DNA of 64,000 nt. It comes from Lamellibrachia columna (Eukaryota; Annelida; Polychaeta; Sabellida; Siboglinidae). A model generated the notes under the pieces. That model saw only the letters and a program-made list of their open reading frames with translations. It searched no databases and was not told where the DNA came from. The translations under genes and the position numbers were made by a program. Below, piece after piece: positions 44,303-58,149 of the stretch; positions within the stretch are counted from its first letter, which is position 1; each line of letters opens with the position of its first letter. Location: contig OY759263.1 in the NCBI GenBank assembly GCA_963662155.1, positions 9,320,081 through 9,384,080 of the forward strand, written 5' to 3'.

Positions 44303-45034
44303 GCTTGTTAACAAATGCAAACATATTTGAATGCGCATTTGAATGCATTTGCATCTGAATGCGTACCGTAAACATTTGCATTTCAATGCGACCACAGACA
44401 TTTGATATGTAAAATGCACAACCAAATGTGCAATCAAATACATGCATATTTTTTATAATTATTATTGTTAGATTCACTTTCACATGTTCACAACAAAACA
44501 AGTGCTCTGTAGGTCACTGCCTGAGCTGTTATTTATACAACATGAAAAGACCAATAGGTTGATGGCTTCAGAGATTACCTGTTCATTGAAACAAATCAAA
44601 CAATGCAGACAAATGACACTTGCGTTGTGTTGGCACTGTTGGGGTGGGCCAGGATGGCAGCTCATTGGGGAAGTAAACATTAGCAATGCCAGTCCTGAAT
44701 ATTTACAGCCACAAAGAGCGATTAGTGGTAGCTGTAATTATCCACCAGGTTATCTTTCCAGTGACTCCACCAGTGGACAGTCTATTGTCTTAGGTTCACC
44801 TTCCGTTCTGGCCTACCTGAAGGCCAGAATGGAAGCCTTTTATTCCCGTCATGGTTCCCAGTAAACTGCAAATGTGTAATCAAAAACATTTGCATTTGAA
44901 TGCGACTCCAAAACATTTGCATTTCCATTTGAATCCGTTCCTGTAAAATGGCACTTGCATTCGCATTTGCATTTGACTCAAGTGAAACATTTGCATTTGC
45001 ATTCAAATGCGTTCACATGCATTTGTTAACAAGC
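44303..45034. mobile_element. 732-bp element with inverted termini and subterminal octamer arrays
   Basis: The left end GCTTGTTAACAAATGCA is repeated exactly in reverse at the right end (45018-45034). Inside each end, CATTTGCATTTGAATGCG-like words recur, giving at least six ATTTGCAT octamers in about 110 bp on the left and 150 bp on the right. The core (about 44465-44880) has one 126-codon plus frame without a known domain. The layout suggests a non-autonomous foldback-type DNA transposon. I saw no clear target-site duplication, so the limits are provisional. Confidence 0.6.
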
Positions 45035-47056
45035 ATGCTATTGATTCCATCTTGCAAAAGGAAAGTCATATAACCTGCAGACAATCGATCGACATCGTTT
45101 TCAGAATGACTAACTACTATGGTAATTTAAATGGATTATTTTATATTATGAATAATTTACAGTAATAATGTATAATAAAGTTGTAACTTGTATGGCATAG
45201 TATCATTTGATATTAACAAAATGTTATAATTACGTTAAACTTGTATCACTCACAACATCCTTATTTAATAATAACTTGCCAAATTAGGCAATTTTTTAAT
45301 GTAGGTACTCAGGCAATAACTCTATTAATCTAAATAAAAATAATATTCGCTATGAATTGCTATGCACATTCATTGAAATCCTATATTCTGCAGTCGTTGC
45401 TTGCAACCGCGTGGCGTTCGCTGCAACCGCAAGGTGGCGGTGTCGATACTCGAGAGGCCAATGGGTAGAATAACATAAAATACCTGCCATCTAGCACTAA
45501 GCAGAGGCAGACGTTTATTGCGTCGTTCATCATGCGCCCGGGAACCATTAAAGACAGCCCACTTCCACGGTGGGATCAGGCATTTCTTGTTTGACTATTG
45601 AGGCTGATCATGCCAGGGGCGCTAGCAGCGGCAGCAGGACGACGTCACAGCCCACGTGACTGATAAGACACGCCCATTCACTGAATTGGCTGCTGCAAGA
45701 GATGTCCGATTTTAAACAATATTGCAAAGTAGCGTTATGCGTGATCGTCGATCGACCGCTGAACTTGTGCATAAGCACTAAAGTGGCGCTGGTGTCTGAA
45801 TAATACTCAGTCCCGGTGTGACATACAATATGTACCCAAATGGAAAATATATCGGGTACACTTTGTTCCATTGAATCTGGACCCGGAGGTCCAATATTCT
45901 AATATAACATAATTATGGACTCTCTCGATACAAGTTGAACACACACCGTTTCCTTCATAAATTATCATATCAAGTAATAAGGCAAATTGTGCAAGGTTAG
46001 TGTAAAGGCTAATTGTATTTTCGTTGTTGTTAGTTTTTGTTGGTTTTATAAAACATTCGGCCTGTCTGTTAAAAAAGAGGCAACAGGTGATGGAAGAATT
46101 TAGCATTTCACACGGACAGCCATGTGGTTTATGTGAGCACATTTGAAATTGAAACTGTTCAATTACATTCAATAAATGAGTGAATGTAAAATGATTAAAT
46201 GTTTGCTTGGTAAACCATTCTAACACATGGGATATACACTAGATTAATACACGCACATATTGCATGTCAGAGCATACACAGTCGATGACGATTGGCCTTT
46301 TATTGCAAAAGGTGACATGACGCTATGCCATTCAAACTACCATGTAGAAACTGCATTATAAAATATTATATTATCAGTATTGCACTTTCTTCAACAGGGA
46401 TCCACATTCCATACAGGTCAATATTCCATAATGGAATATGAACCCCAGTTACATTTTGTATGAGGGTATATATGGGGTCCATTTTCTATTTGAAACCGAC
46501 ATAAAAGCTTAATGATCCCGCCAAGACGATTACATGTATTAACAATGTAGCACTGTGTACAGCGTAAATAACTGAATGTTATCATTGCAAGACGGATTTA
46601 TTACAGCTGGATTGCTTTGTCACATTAATAGGTTTATGTTAAATGCTGTATCACATATAGACAAGCGTGATGACATGTGCAGCCATAACAAACTGACGTT
46701 TCATTAACAGCAACTGACAAATATCTCAATTTAGTACATTACTGCTTTGTCCATGTTGTATTATTGGCAGTGCCATCAATATGTATTTATCCTAAAACTG
46801 ACTATCAACAATGTCACCCAACTTTCCCTATTAGTGTCAAACCACCGCAACAGGCAATAGTTTCAATGACATATAATTATTTTGTTATTATAAAATCGCC
46901 CGTCAACATTATTCGTTTCAGACATAGCTTTTAGGCGTGTGCACTGAAAGCACAAAAACCAATGGTACTCCGGTTTACGTCAAACATTTTTAAAATCACT
47001 GTCAGTTACAAACGCGTACGGAGTAAACTCCCGATACACACTTTTAAAATATAATT
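45035..47056. other. Upstream intergenic DNA, no gene recognised
   Basis: Unique-looking sequence with short frames. 45446-45493 weakly resembles the LINE 3' end (CTCGA(G/T)A(G/A)GCCAATGG and TGCCATCT). A 19-bp palindrome, ATATTCCAT-A-ATGGAATAT, lies at about 46421-46439. Confidence 0.5.
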
Positions 47057-47097
47057 CTAATTTATAATTTGCTAACGATTTAAAATGAATGTATAGT

Positions 47098-47142
<45 letters not shown>

Positions 47143-47185
47143 AATAAAGTAGTAATTTTAATTCGTTAGCAGATCATAAATTATA

Positions 47186-47268
<83 letters not shown>

Positions 47269-47308
47269 ATTTCTAATTTATGATCTGCTAACGAATTAAA
47301 ATTACTAC

Positions 47309-47369
<61 letters not shown>

Positions 47370-47386
47370 CATATAAATATATTTAT

Positions 47387-47471
<85 letters not shown>

Positions 47472-47592
47472 TACATATAAATATATTTATATATATATAT
47501 ATATATGTAATATATTTATATATATAAACTACAATATAAACTAAATAAAGTACAGTCATTTTAAGTCGTTAGCAAATAATAAATTATAAATA
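47057..47592. repeat. Four alternating inverted copies of a 50-bp module separated by (TA)n
   Basis: A module containing TATAAACTAAATAAAGTA, TTTTAATTCGTTAGCA and ATAAATTATAAAT occurs four times. It is reversed at 47057-47102, forward at 47134-47189, reversed at 47268-47317 and forward at 47520-47592. Copies 2 and 3 are near-perfect inverses. TA tracts fill the gaps. The structure is a nested palindrome, probably from inverted insertion or fold-back duplication. Confidence 0.85.
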
Positions 47593-47596
47593 TATA

Positions 47597-47670
<74 letters not shown>

Positions 47671-47712
47671 CATATATTCACATATATATATATATATTCA
47701 CATATATACATA
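47593..47712. repeat. (TA)n with TATTCACATA units
   Basis: A TA tract followed by several TATTCACATATA and CATATATACATA units. Confidence 0.85.
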
Positions 47713-48243
47713 TATACATATATTGTGCTATATGATTGTAACATGTGAATGTAAACTGCACATTTTTTAACAGGTAGCAATGTTTAAATATATTGCTTCT
47801 ATATACTAGAGAAAATATTTTAAGTTGCATCAACGTATAACGTGTCCGTTTTAAAGAATATATTTTAATCACATTCATTTTATACTCGTCTCCCGTAAAA
47901 TGTTTGTATTCGCATTTTCGTCATCGTAATTCCGATATGTAGTGCATGTTGTATTTAAATGTTATTTAAATGACGCAACAAATATGCTATACCGGATTAA
48001 CTGCATACTCTGTTTTTCGTGAATTTTAAAATGCCAACATCGTATTATTTATATATCAATTAATATAATTCACATTATATTTAATAAAACAGACTAAAAC
48101 AAATTATATGAATATTAATACTTTATAATGAATGGTTTATTCTAAGGTGTTTTGGCATTCGAATATTTTCCTTAATCAACAAACCAAGTAGCAATAGATA
48201 CACTAACGCATATGCTGAATAGAAAATTTGGAAGAAAAATGTA

Positions 48244-48375
<132 letters not shown>

Positions 48376-49317
48376 TATTATATGCCGATTATGTTAAATC
48401 ATCGACACATTTGACTTTAATCGTTAGATCTCGTAACTTGCGGAAATGAGAATATAGCCTCGTGATATAGTATATATATAGAGCCGGACCACGTTTGCCT
48501 TGTTCACCAATTTTTTTTTGGACCGGAATTAAAATATAAAAAAACTGAATAGCAAATGTATACAAACAAACTAGCATGTTTTAGTTGGTAGGACCACTGT
48601 CTCGCGAAAGGACTCAGAAACGAATCGAACGAAACATCAAATTGAGGAGGGAACACTTTATTTAAATGCATCGTTAATTTCTAAACAAGTAAAGGAGGGA
48701 AATAAAGAAATAAAGAAAACAAACCGTTAATACACCAGATAAGTGCCGATGTCTCGCGGGCTGCCTGTTGGCGTGTGTGTCTAAATATGTACGAGTACGA
48801 GTAATATTTTGTGTTTATCGGCTATAATGCTAATATGATCCAGTTTTCCCGTAAGCAGCACACATATTTGGCAACAACGCGGGTATAACTGTACATATTG
48901 TTTCATTTAACAGCTAATCGCATAGCGCACAAGTTGCGAGGTACACACTGCGGCCGAGTTTATTAACGGACAATAAAATGGCAATACGTAAAACATTATT
49001 TTCGAATATAACCAGGGGATTTTCTCTACATCGCTGAGTTTTGTTTTCTATAATCAATCAGCGTAGTATAGATGAAGTGAAGGTAGCTTTTTGTCAAATA
49101 AATTGTATTTCGCCGATGTACACAAGTTCCTGCCTAAAAATTACAATATTGAAGTGAACAAATCGCCAAGATGTATGTTTTCAATGTATCAGGTATATGA
49201 ATGAATGTGTTAATAAACAGCAGATATCTCGAGCACTTGCGAGTACAAAGTCTATGTTATATACTTAACTCTTTTGAATGCAGACAAAAAGAAATACTAA
49301 CATATTTTTTCACGCGG

Positions 49318-49318
<1 letters not shown>

Positions 49319-49381
<63 letters not shown>

Positions 49382-49404
49382 ATATCTATATATATATATA
49401 TATA
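49319..49404. repeat. (TA)n microsatellite
   Basis: A TA run with a CTATATCTA interruption near the right end. It directly adjoins the palindrome arm. Confidence 0.95.
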
Positions 49405-49686
<282 letters not shown>

Positions 49687-52600
49687 AATTAATGGTAGCA
49701 GTAAATAGATTGGATTGCTATAGTCATTATATCATCAATTCTCTCTGCAATTAGGTTAATAACAGCGTTCTCGCAGAGTAATGTCACTTTGATGTCAATG
49801 ACATTCGACAGTCCCATGAACCATGACAGCAATAAAATCTATGACACGAACCTTACAAGTCTGCGTTAACTGTGTCCTCAACGTGCTCCCGTAGCGTGCG
49901 TAGCATTGCGGCCACAATTGGCTTGCACCTGACTTACACTTGCTACTTTGGCGAAAACGCGTCGACCGGTCTGTGCGATGACATTTGTGGATATGAGTGA
50001 CACACTTATTTTGGATAATGTTGTTGCTATTCATTATTCCTACTTGAATGCTACATTAGGTATAAAGTGCTATATTTTCTCTCTGCAAAATCACGACGAA
50101 AATAACCACCATTAAGTTGGTCGCTGCGCAACAACATTACGAATGAAACGAATGAATGATACGCACAAGAATTTGTTGCGTGATGATACCTCTGACAAGA
50201 CTGAGTCATCGAAGCTATGTAGTTTGGGGGTTTCTTTTGGAAAAAAATTCAACAGTTCGTTGAGATTCACCATGTGAATTTATGCGCATGCATTTTAAGC
50301 ACTTAATTATGTATGCATTAATGCGCGAACTCACTTCTATTAACTTTGGAAATATATACATTTGAGGTATCAATGTAACTTTATGGAGATCATGTGTAGA
50401 ATGTGGACATTGGATTTTTATCTTAAATAGATTATCTTTTCATTGAAATACTGAAATCGTTCTAATTCTTTCAAGCAATGAAATCGTATACATAATATAC
50501 ATTTAACTCAAATGTTGTGATTTGATCTGCGGGGAGTACCCTGTGTTTGCAGAAATATTAACATTACCATGTTGGTAGACAAGGGACATGAATTATTGTG
50601 CATGATTCTTATTTTTGTCATCCGTTGTTTAATAAAACACACATATAATACGTTTAGGCTCTATAAGACCCAGTTAGCTTATAAGTTGTGTTTTGGTTTT
50701 TGATGAGTTTCCTGCATGCGCTTGTATTGGACTTGAGAAAATATTAATGTTGCCTTGACATATTGGTATAAACAGTCACAAGATAAATGTAAAGCAATCT
50801 CACTTGATGATTGTATGTGCAGGGACTGCATTAATCGCAAGCTTGCTGATATACTTTATTTCATGTCAGGTTTTATTATCGTATTACGCAATGCAGTCAA
50901 CTACATCGCAACACGACACTTTGTTTACCGCGTGCGAATGAACCCGAATGTGTAACATATACATATATTTTTAACAAACATTTTTACAACACACACACTG
51001 TATATATCAAACATGCCCTTACATTTAAACCACTCGTAATGGAATTATTGCAATGCCCCTTACTATAATAGACACTAAAACAGTTAAATGGTTATTTTAA
51101 CGAGTATTATGGAACACTAAAATATTTTATAGCGCACTTAAACCTCCCGACAAATGCACTAATCGAACACTATAACAGTAGCCAAGTGTCGTGGTAAGAA
51201 CACAAAGACGTTATATTTAGCCCAGATGATATTCAGTGCAATCACACGTGTAGATATTACGAACGTACATCATTATTTACTATAGCCAAAAGTCTGCGTA
51301 GGGATTGCGCAGATCCACAACATTGTAGAATTGCATGCAGACAGACTGTTTCAGGCTATCGTTAATCGGCTTGAAATAACATTAACACCGGTTTATGTTT
51401 GCGGTTAGCGTCATGCCGGTAAATGCAAATTTGTTCGCTACTTTCGTTACCTTTTGTAGGTTCTTTCAAATTTCATCACAGTTTGTATCATCCATAAAGA
51501 ATGAAAACCATAAAAACACAATAATGTTCTGTTCACACATTCATTTAACAGTTCGCCACATACCGTGCGTCGGATGAACTTCTGCCACGTCCTTCTTCGG
51601 CTTAGATGGCTGTGTGTCTGCGAAGCTACGATCATAGACCAGAAATCGATGACCGCGGAAGAAGCTACATTGGCGATCCAAACCTGGTTGCGGAGTTCGT
51701 AGTGACGTCCATTGCGCCCGCCTCCGAGCTTGAAGGAACAGCGCGCGCAGTGTTTCGGATAGACAGAGAAAGGCGCTTGTCGGTGTACGGCTGCGCAGCG
51801 GGAGAAACCGACGCAAACGCAAGGCCGTAAAAGAGAAGCCACTGAGTGCGCGCGTCAGATACGTATATGGTGACGCGGTTTCGCATGGTTGTTAGCGGAT
51901 GTCTAATAGTTTGATTGCGCGGCTGCAGATTGCTCAGTGAAAGAACTGTGTGTTGCGCCTATCGAGGTCGATCTGTCGAGATGTTATCACGTGACGATAT
52001 AAGATTGCACCAACAATTTCGTATTCCTTATCGCTTCTTGCGCCAAACACCATTACAAAACGAGACACAGAGAACGTTACATGAACAAGCCAAAACAGGT
52101 CAAACCGCAAAACTAGCACGAAGTGTCATTCATCCGTGAAATATATAGCGAAATCGCATCCTGGAACAAACCCCGTAAACCCAAAACCAAAATCTGGCAA
52201 TATTATAACTTTCAATGAAAGTGACGTCCATGATACCAGTGATAATATAGACGCCATACATTCTAGCAGGGAGGTTACTGCTTAATGGAATTGAATGTGT
52301 GAGCATTTAAATAAAACTTGTTGCGTGATTTTCGTATAGTATTACGCTTATTGTGTTTGTGAGTAAACGGCCTTCGACAAAACGTTCACCTTCTGGTGCC
52401 CTCGTTTCTCGTGTTACAGTATCATGGTATCACTTTAGACCTAAGTTGATGTTGTGACATAAAATTCCGCGCATCGTGCTCCGACAAAGTCCTACGACCA
52501 AGCACTTACTTGGTAATGATTAAATATCCTGTGCATAATATATTTAACAATACATTTTATTTAAAGCATGTTATTGCAATGTCTTCGTTGTCACACGTTT

Positions 52601-53229
52601 CGTTCACGTTATGACACTTGTCGAGAGTTTCTTGCATGTAGGAAAATATTGCAACATGCATGAATAGCATAAATGTCTTTGGTCATATTGCCAATCACGT
52701 CTTAATAAATGTACCTTTATCAGCTACTGAACCAAAGACAATAAAAATAGACAACTATGTTGTTCAACATGTTGAGTGTGAAGTACTATTGAACACATGT
52801 GTTCATATTTGTCTTTTGTTTCGATATTTTTGATGAAAGTACTCCAATGCGATAAACATACCCAATCAAATAAAGGTACACTGAAGAGCGATTCCCCGCC
52901 AACTGAACAGCTTGATTACCAGAATGACCCTGATCTACCTATGCTTTGGAGAATTGTCAGGACAATCGTCTAAAGCGGAAAACTGTTCAAAGGTTTCCTT
53001 GTATCGATCGCGATTGTATCACGCATGCGCGTAGCGAATTAGAAGGCACAGAAGAAGTGGAAATGACCCAATAAAACTACTAGTTCCGGCATGCGTGCGC
53101 TGCAATAATAGGATTTTTATGAGTGTTCGGTGCGAAGAACTGACACGCTGGGATAATCACAACACTCGTCAATCGCAATTGTACTACATTCCATAACGGC
53201 ATTGTTACACGCGATATGCGTGGTTGTGC
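49687..53229. other. Upstream intergenic DNA with a GC-rich island
   Basis: Mostly AT-rich. A CpG-rich island lies at about 51560-51960, with frames open on both strands because stops are rare there. No homeobox or other domain is visible. Confidence 0.5.
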
Positions 53230-53809
53230 GGCGGGCGGGCGGGCGGGCGGGAGGGCGGGAGGGCGGGCGGGCGGGCGGGCGGGCGGGCGGGCGGGCGGGC
53301 GGGCGGGCGGGCGGGCGGGCGGGCGGGCGGGCGGGCGGGCGGGCGGGCGGGCGGGCGGGCGGGCGGGCGGGCGGGCGGGCGGGCGGGCGGGCGGGCGGGC
53401 GGGCGGGCGGGCGGGCGGGCGGGCGGGCGGGCGGGCGGGCGGGCGGGCGGGCGGGCGGGCGGGCGGGCGGGCGGGCGGGCGGGCGGGCGGGCGGGCGGGC
53501 GGGCGGGCGGGCGGGCGGGCGGGCGGGCGGGCGGGCGGGCGGGCGGGCGGGCGGGCGGGCGGGCGGGCGGGCGGGCGGGCGGGCGGGCGGGCGGGCGGGC
53601 GGGCGGGCGGGCGGGCGGGCGGGCGGGCGGGCGGGCGGGCGGGCGGGCGGGCGGGCGGGCGGGCGGGCGGGCGGGCGGGCGGGCGGGCGGGCGGGCGGGC
53701 GGGCGGGCGGGCGGGCGGGCGGGCGGGCGGGCGGGGCGGGCGGGCGGGCGGGCGGGCGGGCGGGCGGGCGGGCGGGCGGGCGGGCGGGCGGGCGGGCGGG
53801 CGGGCGGGC
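53230..53809. repeat. (GGGC)n tetranucleotide tract, about 145 units
   Basis: 580 bp of G and C only on the plus strand, apart from two GGGA units near 53250-53262. One extra G near 53734 shifts the phase. G runs of three every four bases on one strand give strong quadruplex potential. All three frames each way are open and give Gly-Arg-Ala-Gly or Pro-Pro-Ala-Arg repeats. There is no evidence of coding. Confidence 0.98.
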
Positions 53810-54509
53810 ATATTTATATATATACATGGACTATTTTATAACTTAACTGTGACTATTACATGCACAGCCCTTCTAATATCACTAACGTAAAACTTATATT
53901 TTCCTACATAAATATTACATAATACACGGTTATATGATTAATGGGTTTATTCCTTATAAACAAATCGATAGAGCAGCCTATTATGCGGAAGTATTTACGC
54001 ACTGCATCATTCTCTTGAAGTTTCTTCCGCATTTCAATGTCTCTCTATTCTGGTCTTAGAGTAATTTCGCACAAATTCAAACCTATCTATATGGTATACA
54101 CTGCGACATGCTATATCTGTTAAAGCGAATGTGTTATTTCATTGTAATGAAGTCATCAGACAACCTTCTATATACTACGCCAAGCGATATGTGTCAACTG
54201 TACAGTTCCGCCTCTGTACTATTACATAAGTCTGTCACCCTATCACAAGTTACCTGATTTAACGATCAACGTCAATGTGTTCACTGATTAAAAAAAATAC
54301 GCACTCTGCTTAATATATTAACGCACTACTAAAACAATATATGTATTCAATCGCTTAATCGAGAAAAAATTGCAAAAAAGTTATTTCAAAACTACGTTCA
54401 CCATTATGTGAAAGACTGTGTTGTTATTTAATATGAATACAAATACAGACAAAATAGTTGTTATTTTAAGTGTTGTATGTACTGTTAGCAAACGAATATT
54501 AGGACAACA

Positions 54510-54632
<123 letters not shown>

Positions 54633-55305
54633 ATAACTACATAAAGTAAACTGTTTATGATTTGTTAGATTTATATGCCTGCACATTTCCAGACCGATTT
54701 GTGAAATGCATTAGCTAATCTAGTTTCAATGGTTTTGGTGAAATAACCCAGTTATTATATACTTATTTGGCGTACTTGGTTGTATAGTCTCTTTCAGTTA
54801 CATACAATATTTTGCCTCGATAACAATTAAATACATTATTGTAATATTTTTAAAAAGGCTAAAAGGTAAAAGTAAGCAAAATAATTAAAAGGGAACATAC
54901 AGAAGAGTAAGAGTCTGTATTAAAAAAACAGGAGATGAATGCGTGCATCTGTGAAAAACAGCAGCGATGTTATATGACATAAACAACCATTCTACCTGGT
55001 GTAACTCCCACGGCGTCATATTTAACACCGGCGTTTATTATTATGTCGCTGGATTAGGACTGAATAAAAGTTTTACCTAAAACATCGAGAACATGCATTG
55101 ACACAGCATTTCCCCGATTGTGAATGCAATTCTAGTAACACCCACATTAAGCAACATTCTTCGAAAATTATAAAAACGTAGTGCAAATCAAATCAGACAG
55201 CACGATATGTTAAAGGTCGAGTCTTAATATTAAGGACAAACAGTAATTTTGTAAACGGAAATAACCAGTTTTATTACACGCGCTTCATTGCGATGGTCAC
55301 GAGAA

Positions 55306-55425
<120 letters not shown>

Positions 55426-55575
55426 ATGCGAGGTAACATTAAACGCCTATACGCCTGCATATCCAGGCGTTTAACTAACATTAAATTCAACACAGGTGTT
55501 AACTAATTAAACACCTCGCGTTTAAAACTATGCGGTTAACATTAAATTTTATTCTTTGACGCCTTAAGCACACTT
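55426..55575. repeat. Diverged copy of module B (see 60327 and 62347)
   Basis: It shares, in order, ACGCCT, GTTTAACTAAC, AACACAGGTGTTAA, TAAACA, TTTAAAAC, CGGTTA and GCCTTAA with the two later copies. Like them it abuts the right end of an AT tract. Confidence 0.75.
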
Positions 55576-55787
55576 TGTTTGTAATTATATAATGAGTCAT
55601 AATATTAAGAAGTTTCATAGGAATTAAGTAGTGCTTCTTAAAAGAGAATATTTCGGTTTTTAATTAGTAAGAAATATTTCGTGTAAGAGGAATTAGCCAA
55701 TTACGCATGTGTGCACCAACAATAGGTAGATCTTATTTCCTACGCGTATTTACTGTCCAAGTTTCATGGGAGACAATGTGTACAAAA

Positions 55788-56909
55788 GTGTACGGTGGAT
55801 AGATAGGCAGTTTTGAACAAGTGTACGGTGGATAGATAAACAGTGCTCAATAAGTGTACGGTGGATAGATAGACAGTGCTCAATAAGTGTACGGTGGATA
55901 GATAGGCAGTTTTCAACAAGTGTACGGTGGATAGATAGGCAGTTTTGAACAAGTGTATGGTGGATAGATAGGCAGTGCTCAACAAGTGTACGGTGGATAT
56001 ATAGGCAGTGCTCAATAAGTGTACGGTGGATAGATAGGCAGAGCTCAACAAGTGTACGGTGTATAGATAGGCAATGCTCAACAAGTGTACGGTGGATAGA
56101 TAGGCAGCGCTCAACAAGTGTACGGTGGATAGATAGGCAGAGCTCAACAAGTGTACGGTGGATAGATAGGCAGAGCTCAACAAGTGTACGGTGGATAGAT
56201 AGGCAGAGCTCAACAAGTGTACGGTGGATAGATAGGCAGAGCTCAATAAGTGTACGGTGGATAGATAGGCAGTTTTGAACAAGTGTACGGTGGATAGATA
56301 TGCAGTTTTGAAATAGTGTACGGTGGATAGATAGGCAGTGCTCAACAAGTGTACGGTGGATAGACATGCAGTTTTGAACAAGTGTACGGTGGATAGATAG
56401 GCAGTGCTCAACAAGTGTACGGTGGATAGATAGGCAGAGCTCAACAAGTGTACGGTGGATAGATAGGCAGAGCTCAACAAGTGTACGGTGGATAGATAGT
56501 CAGAGCTCAACAAGTGTACGGTGGATAAATAGGCAGAGCTCAATAAGTGTACGGTGGATAGATAGGCAGTTTTGAACAAGTGTACGGTGGATAGATAGGC
56601 AGTGCTCAACAAGTGTACGGTGGATAGATATGCAGTTTTGAACAAGTGTACGGTGGATAGATAGGCAGTGCTCAACAAGTGTACGGTGGATAGATAGGCA
56701 GAGCTCAACAAGTGTACGGTGGATAGATAAGCAGGGCTCAACAAGTGTACGGTGGATAGATAGGCAGAGCTCAATAAGTGTACGGTGGATAGATAGGCAG
56801 AGCTCAACAAATGTACGGTGGATAGATAGGCAGAGCTCAACAAGTGTACGGTGGATAGATAGGCAGAGCTCAACAAGTGTACGGTGGATAGATAGGCAGA
56901 GCTCAACAA
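55788..56909. repeat. 33-bp minisatellite, 34 copies without indels
   Basis: Units start GTGTACGGTGGATAGATAGG and then carry one of three endings: CAGAGCTCAACAA, CAGTGCTCAACAA or CAGTTTTGAACAA. The array is exactly 1122 bp, 34 times 33. Because 33 divides by three and the unit lacks stops in two minus frames, long 11-residue repeat frames are open across it. No flanking exon signals support a protein. Confidence 0.97.
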
Positions 56910-58149
56910 GTGTAAGGTTCTTCCGGATGATAATAACCTTTTTTGGGGCATATCATGTTACACATGAAGATGATGTAAAACGACCAGGACGACAAAGACA
57001 ACTACTTTTTGAAAGATAACAATGTATATAAGATGTAATGAATTAAGTATACTTTCACACATAAAGCAATAAATGATTGTTAAAAATAGTTACCGAGAGC
57101 ATATATTAAATGCTATAGCAAGGTAAACGTATTTCAAGTATAATTTCGTGTAAAATGTGGACTAAGCTGCAAATAGGTTTGTTCTAATTTGTTTTTGTTT
57201 ATCTATTTCGTTGGTATATTAAGCACTTTAGCATCTATGCCCAATTATCAAAACAAACATGTCACATTCTGTCCGCTGCTTGTAACTGATATATTTAGCA
57301 TGTTTTGGAAAGATGACCGAGCACCAATGTATAATATGCACATATATACACATATATACTCATTCGTTAATTCATACATCCATTCAAGCATGCATCCGTC
57401 CATATAAATGCATACATGCATGCGTACACATATACATACACAAATACACACATGCATATACGCACGAATGCATTAGGGAACATTTCACCAAGCAAATGTA
57501 AATAAATACGTTATTTTATTGTTGCACATTGACTGACACATTATCTGACGACGGACTTGTCACATTGCATTGTTTTATTATTTGTGTGTTGTGTAAATGT
57601 TTAGAATACTGATTCGCGTATATATTGTGATTCCGTACGTGTCACTGCATTTGTAAATGTAACAAATATGTTCTACGCAACCTGATTTAAACGCATATTA
57701 TATTCAGGCTACATTGCGATGTTTTTCTTATGGTTCTACCATAGCGGGCAAAAGTACGTTGCTTTGACGGATTTATTCATTGCCCGCGGCATTTTTATTA
57801 AGTGAACATACTAAGATCGCGTGTGGCGTTGTTTTCACGTCCAATATGCCAAAAGGAATCCGTTATTTTACGAGGCTCACCAACGTGAAACTAGTTACTG
57901 AAAGGACAACTCGCTAGTAGCGTAAAGCATACAAAATGGTAATGGTATCACAAATATTCAACTAAAATATATATTTAGATTATCGTTTTCATTACGCAAT
58001 GACTGAAAACACGCATATTTATATGCACACACACACACACACGCTCACGCATACGCACACGCACACAAACACACACATGCACCTGGGGGTATCCAGTCCT
58101 TGGGACTGTTCAAAGCGTCACACGTCACACTTTGGTAGACCTGTTCATG
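56910..58149. other. Intergenic DNA, no gene recognised
   Basis: AT-rich. It includes a degenerate CATA/TACA-rich stretch at 57340-57470 and a (CA)n/(GCAC) tract at 58025-58079. Confidence 0.55.
58025..58079. repeat. (AC)n microsatellite, imperfect
   Basis: CA units with GCTCACGC and GCACACG interruptions. Confidence 0.88.

Noticed and set aside
53080..53890. Pro-Ala-Arg or Gly-Arg-Ala repeat proteins of more than 200 residues on both strands
   Set aside because: A pure GGGC repeat has no stop in any frame. All six frames being open argues for an artefact.
55750..56951. 395-residue and 205-residue repeat proteins on the minus strand
   Set aside because: The period of 33 keeps stop-free frames open. 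Two different frames are open at once, and there is no signal or homologous domain. Kept only as a minisatellite.
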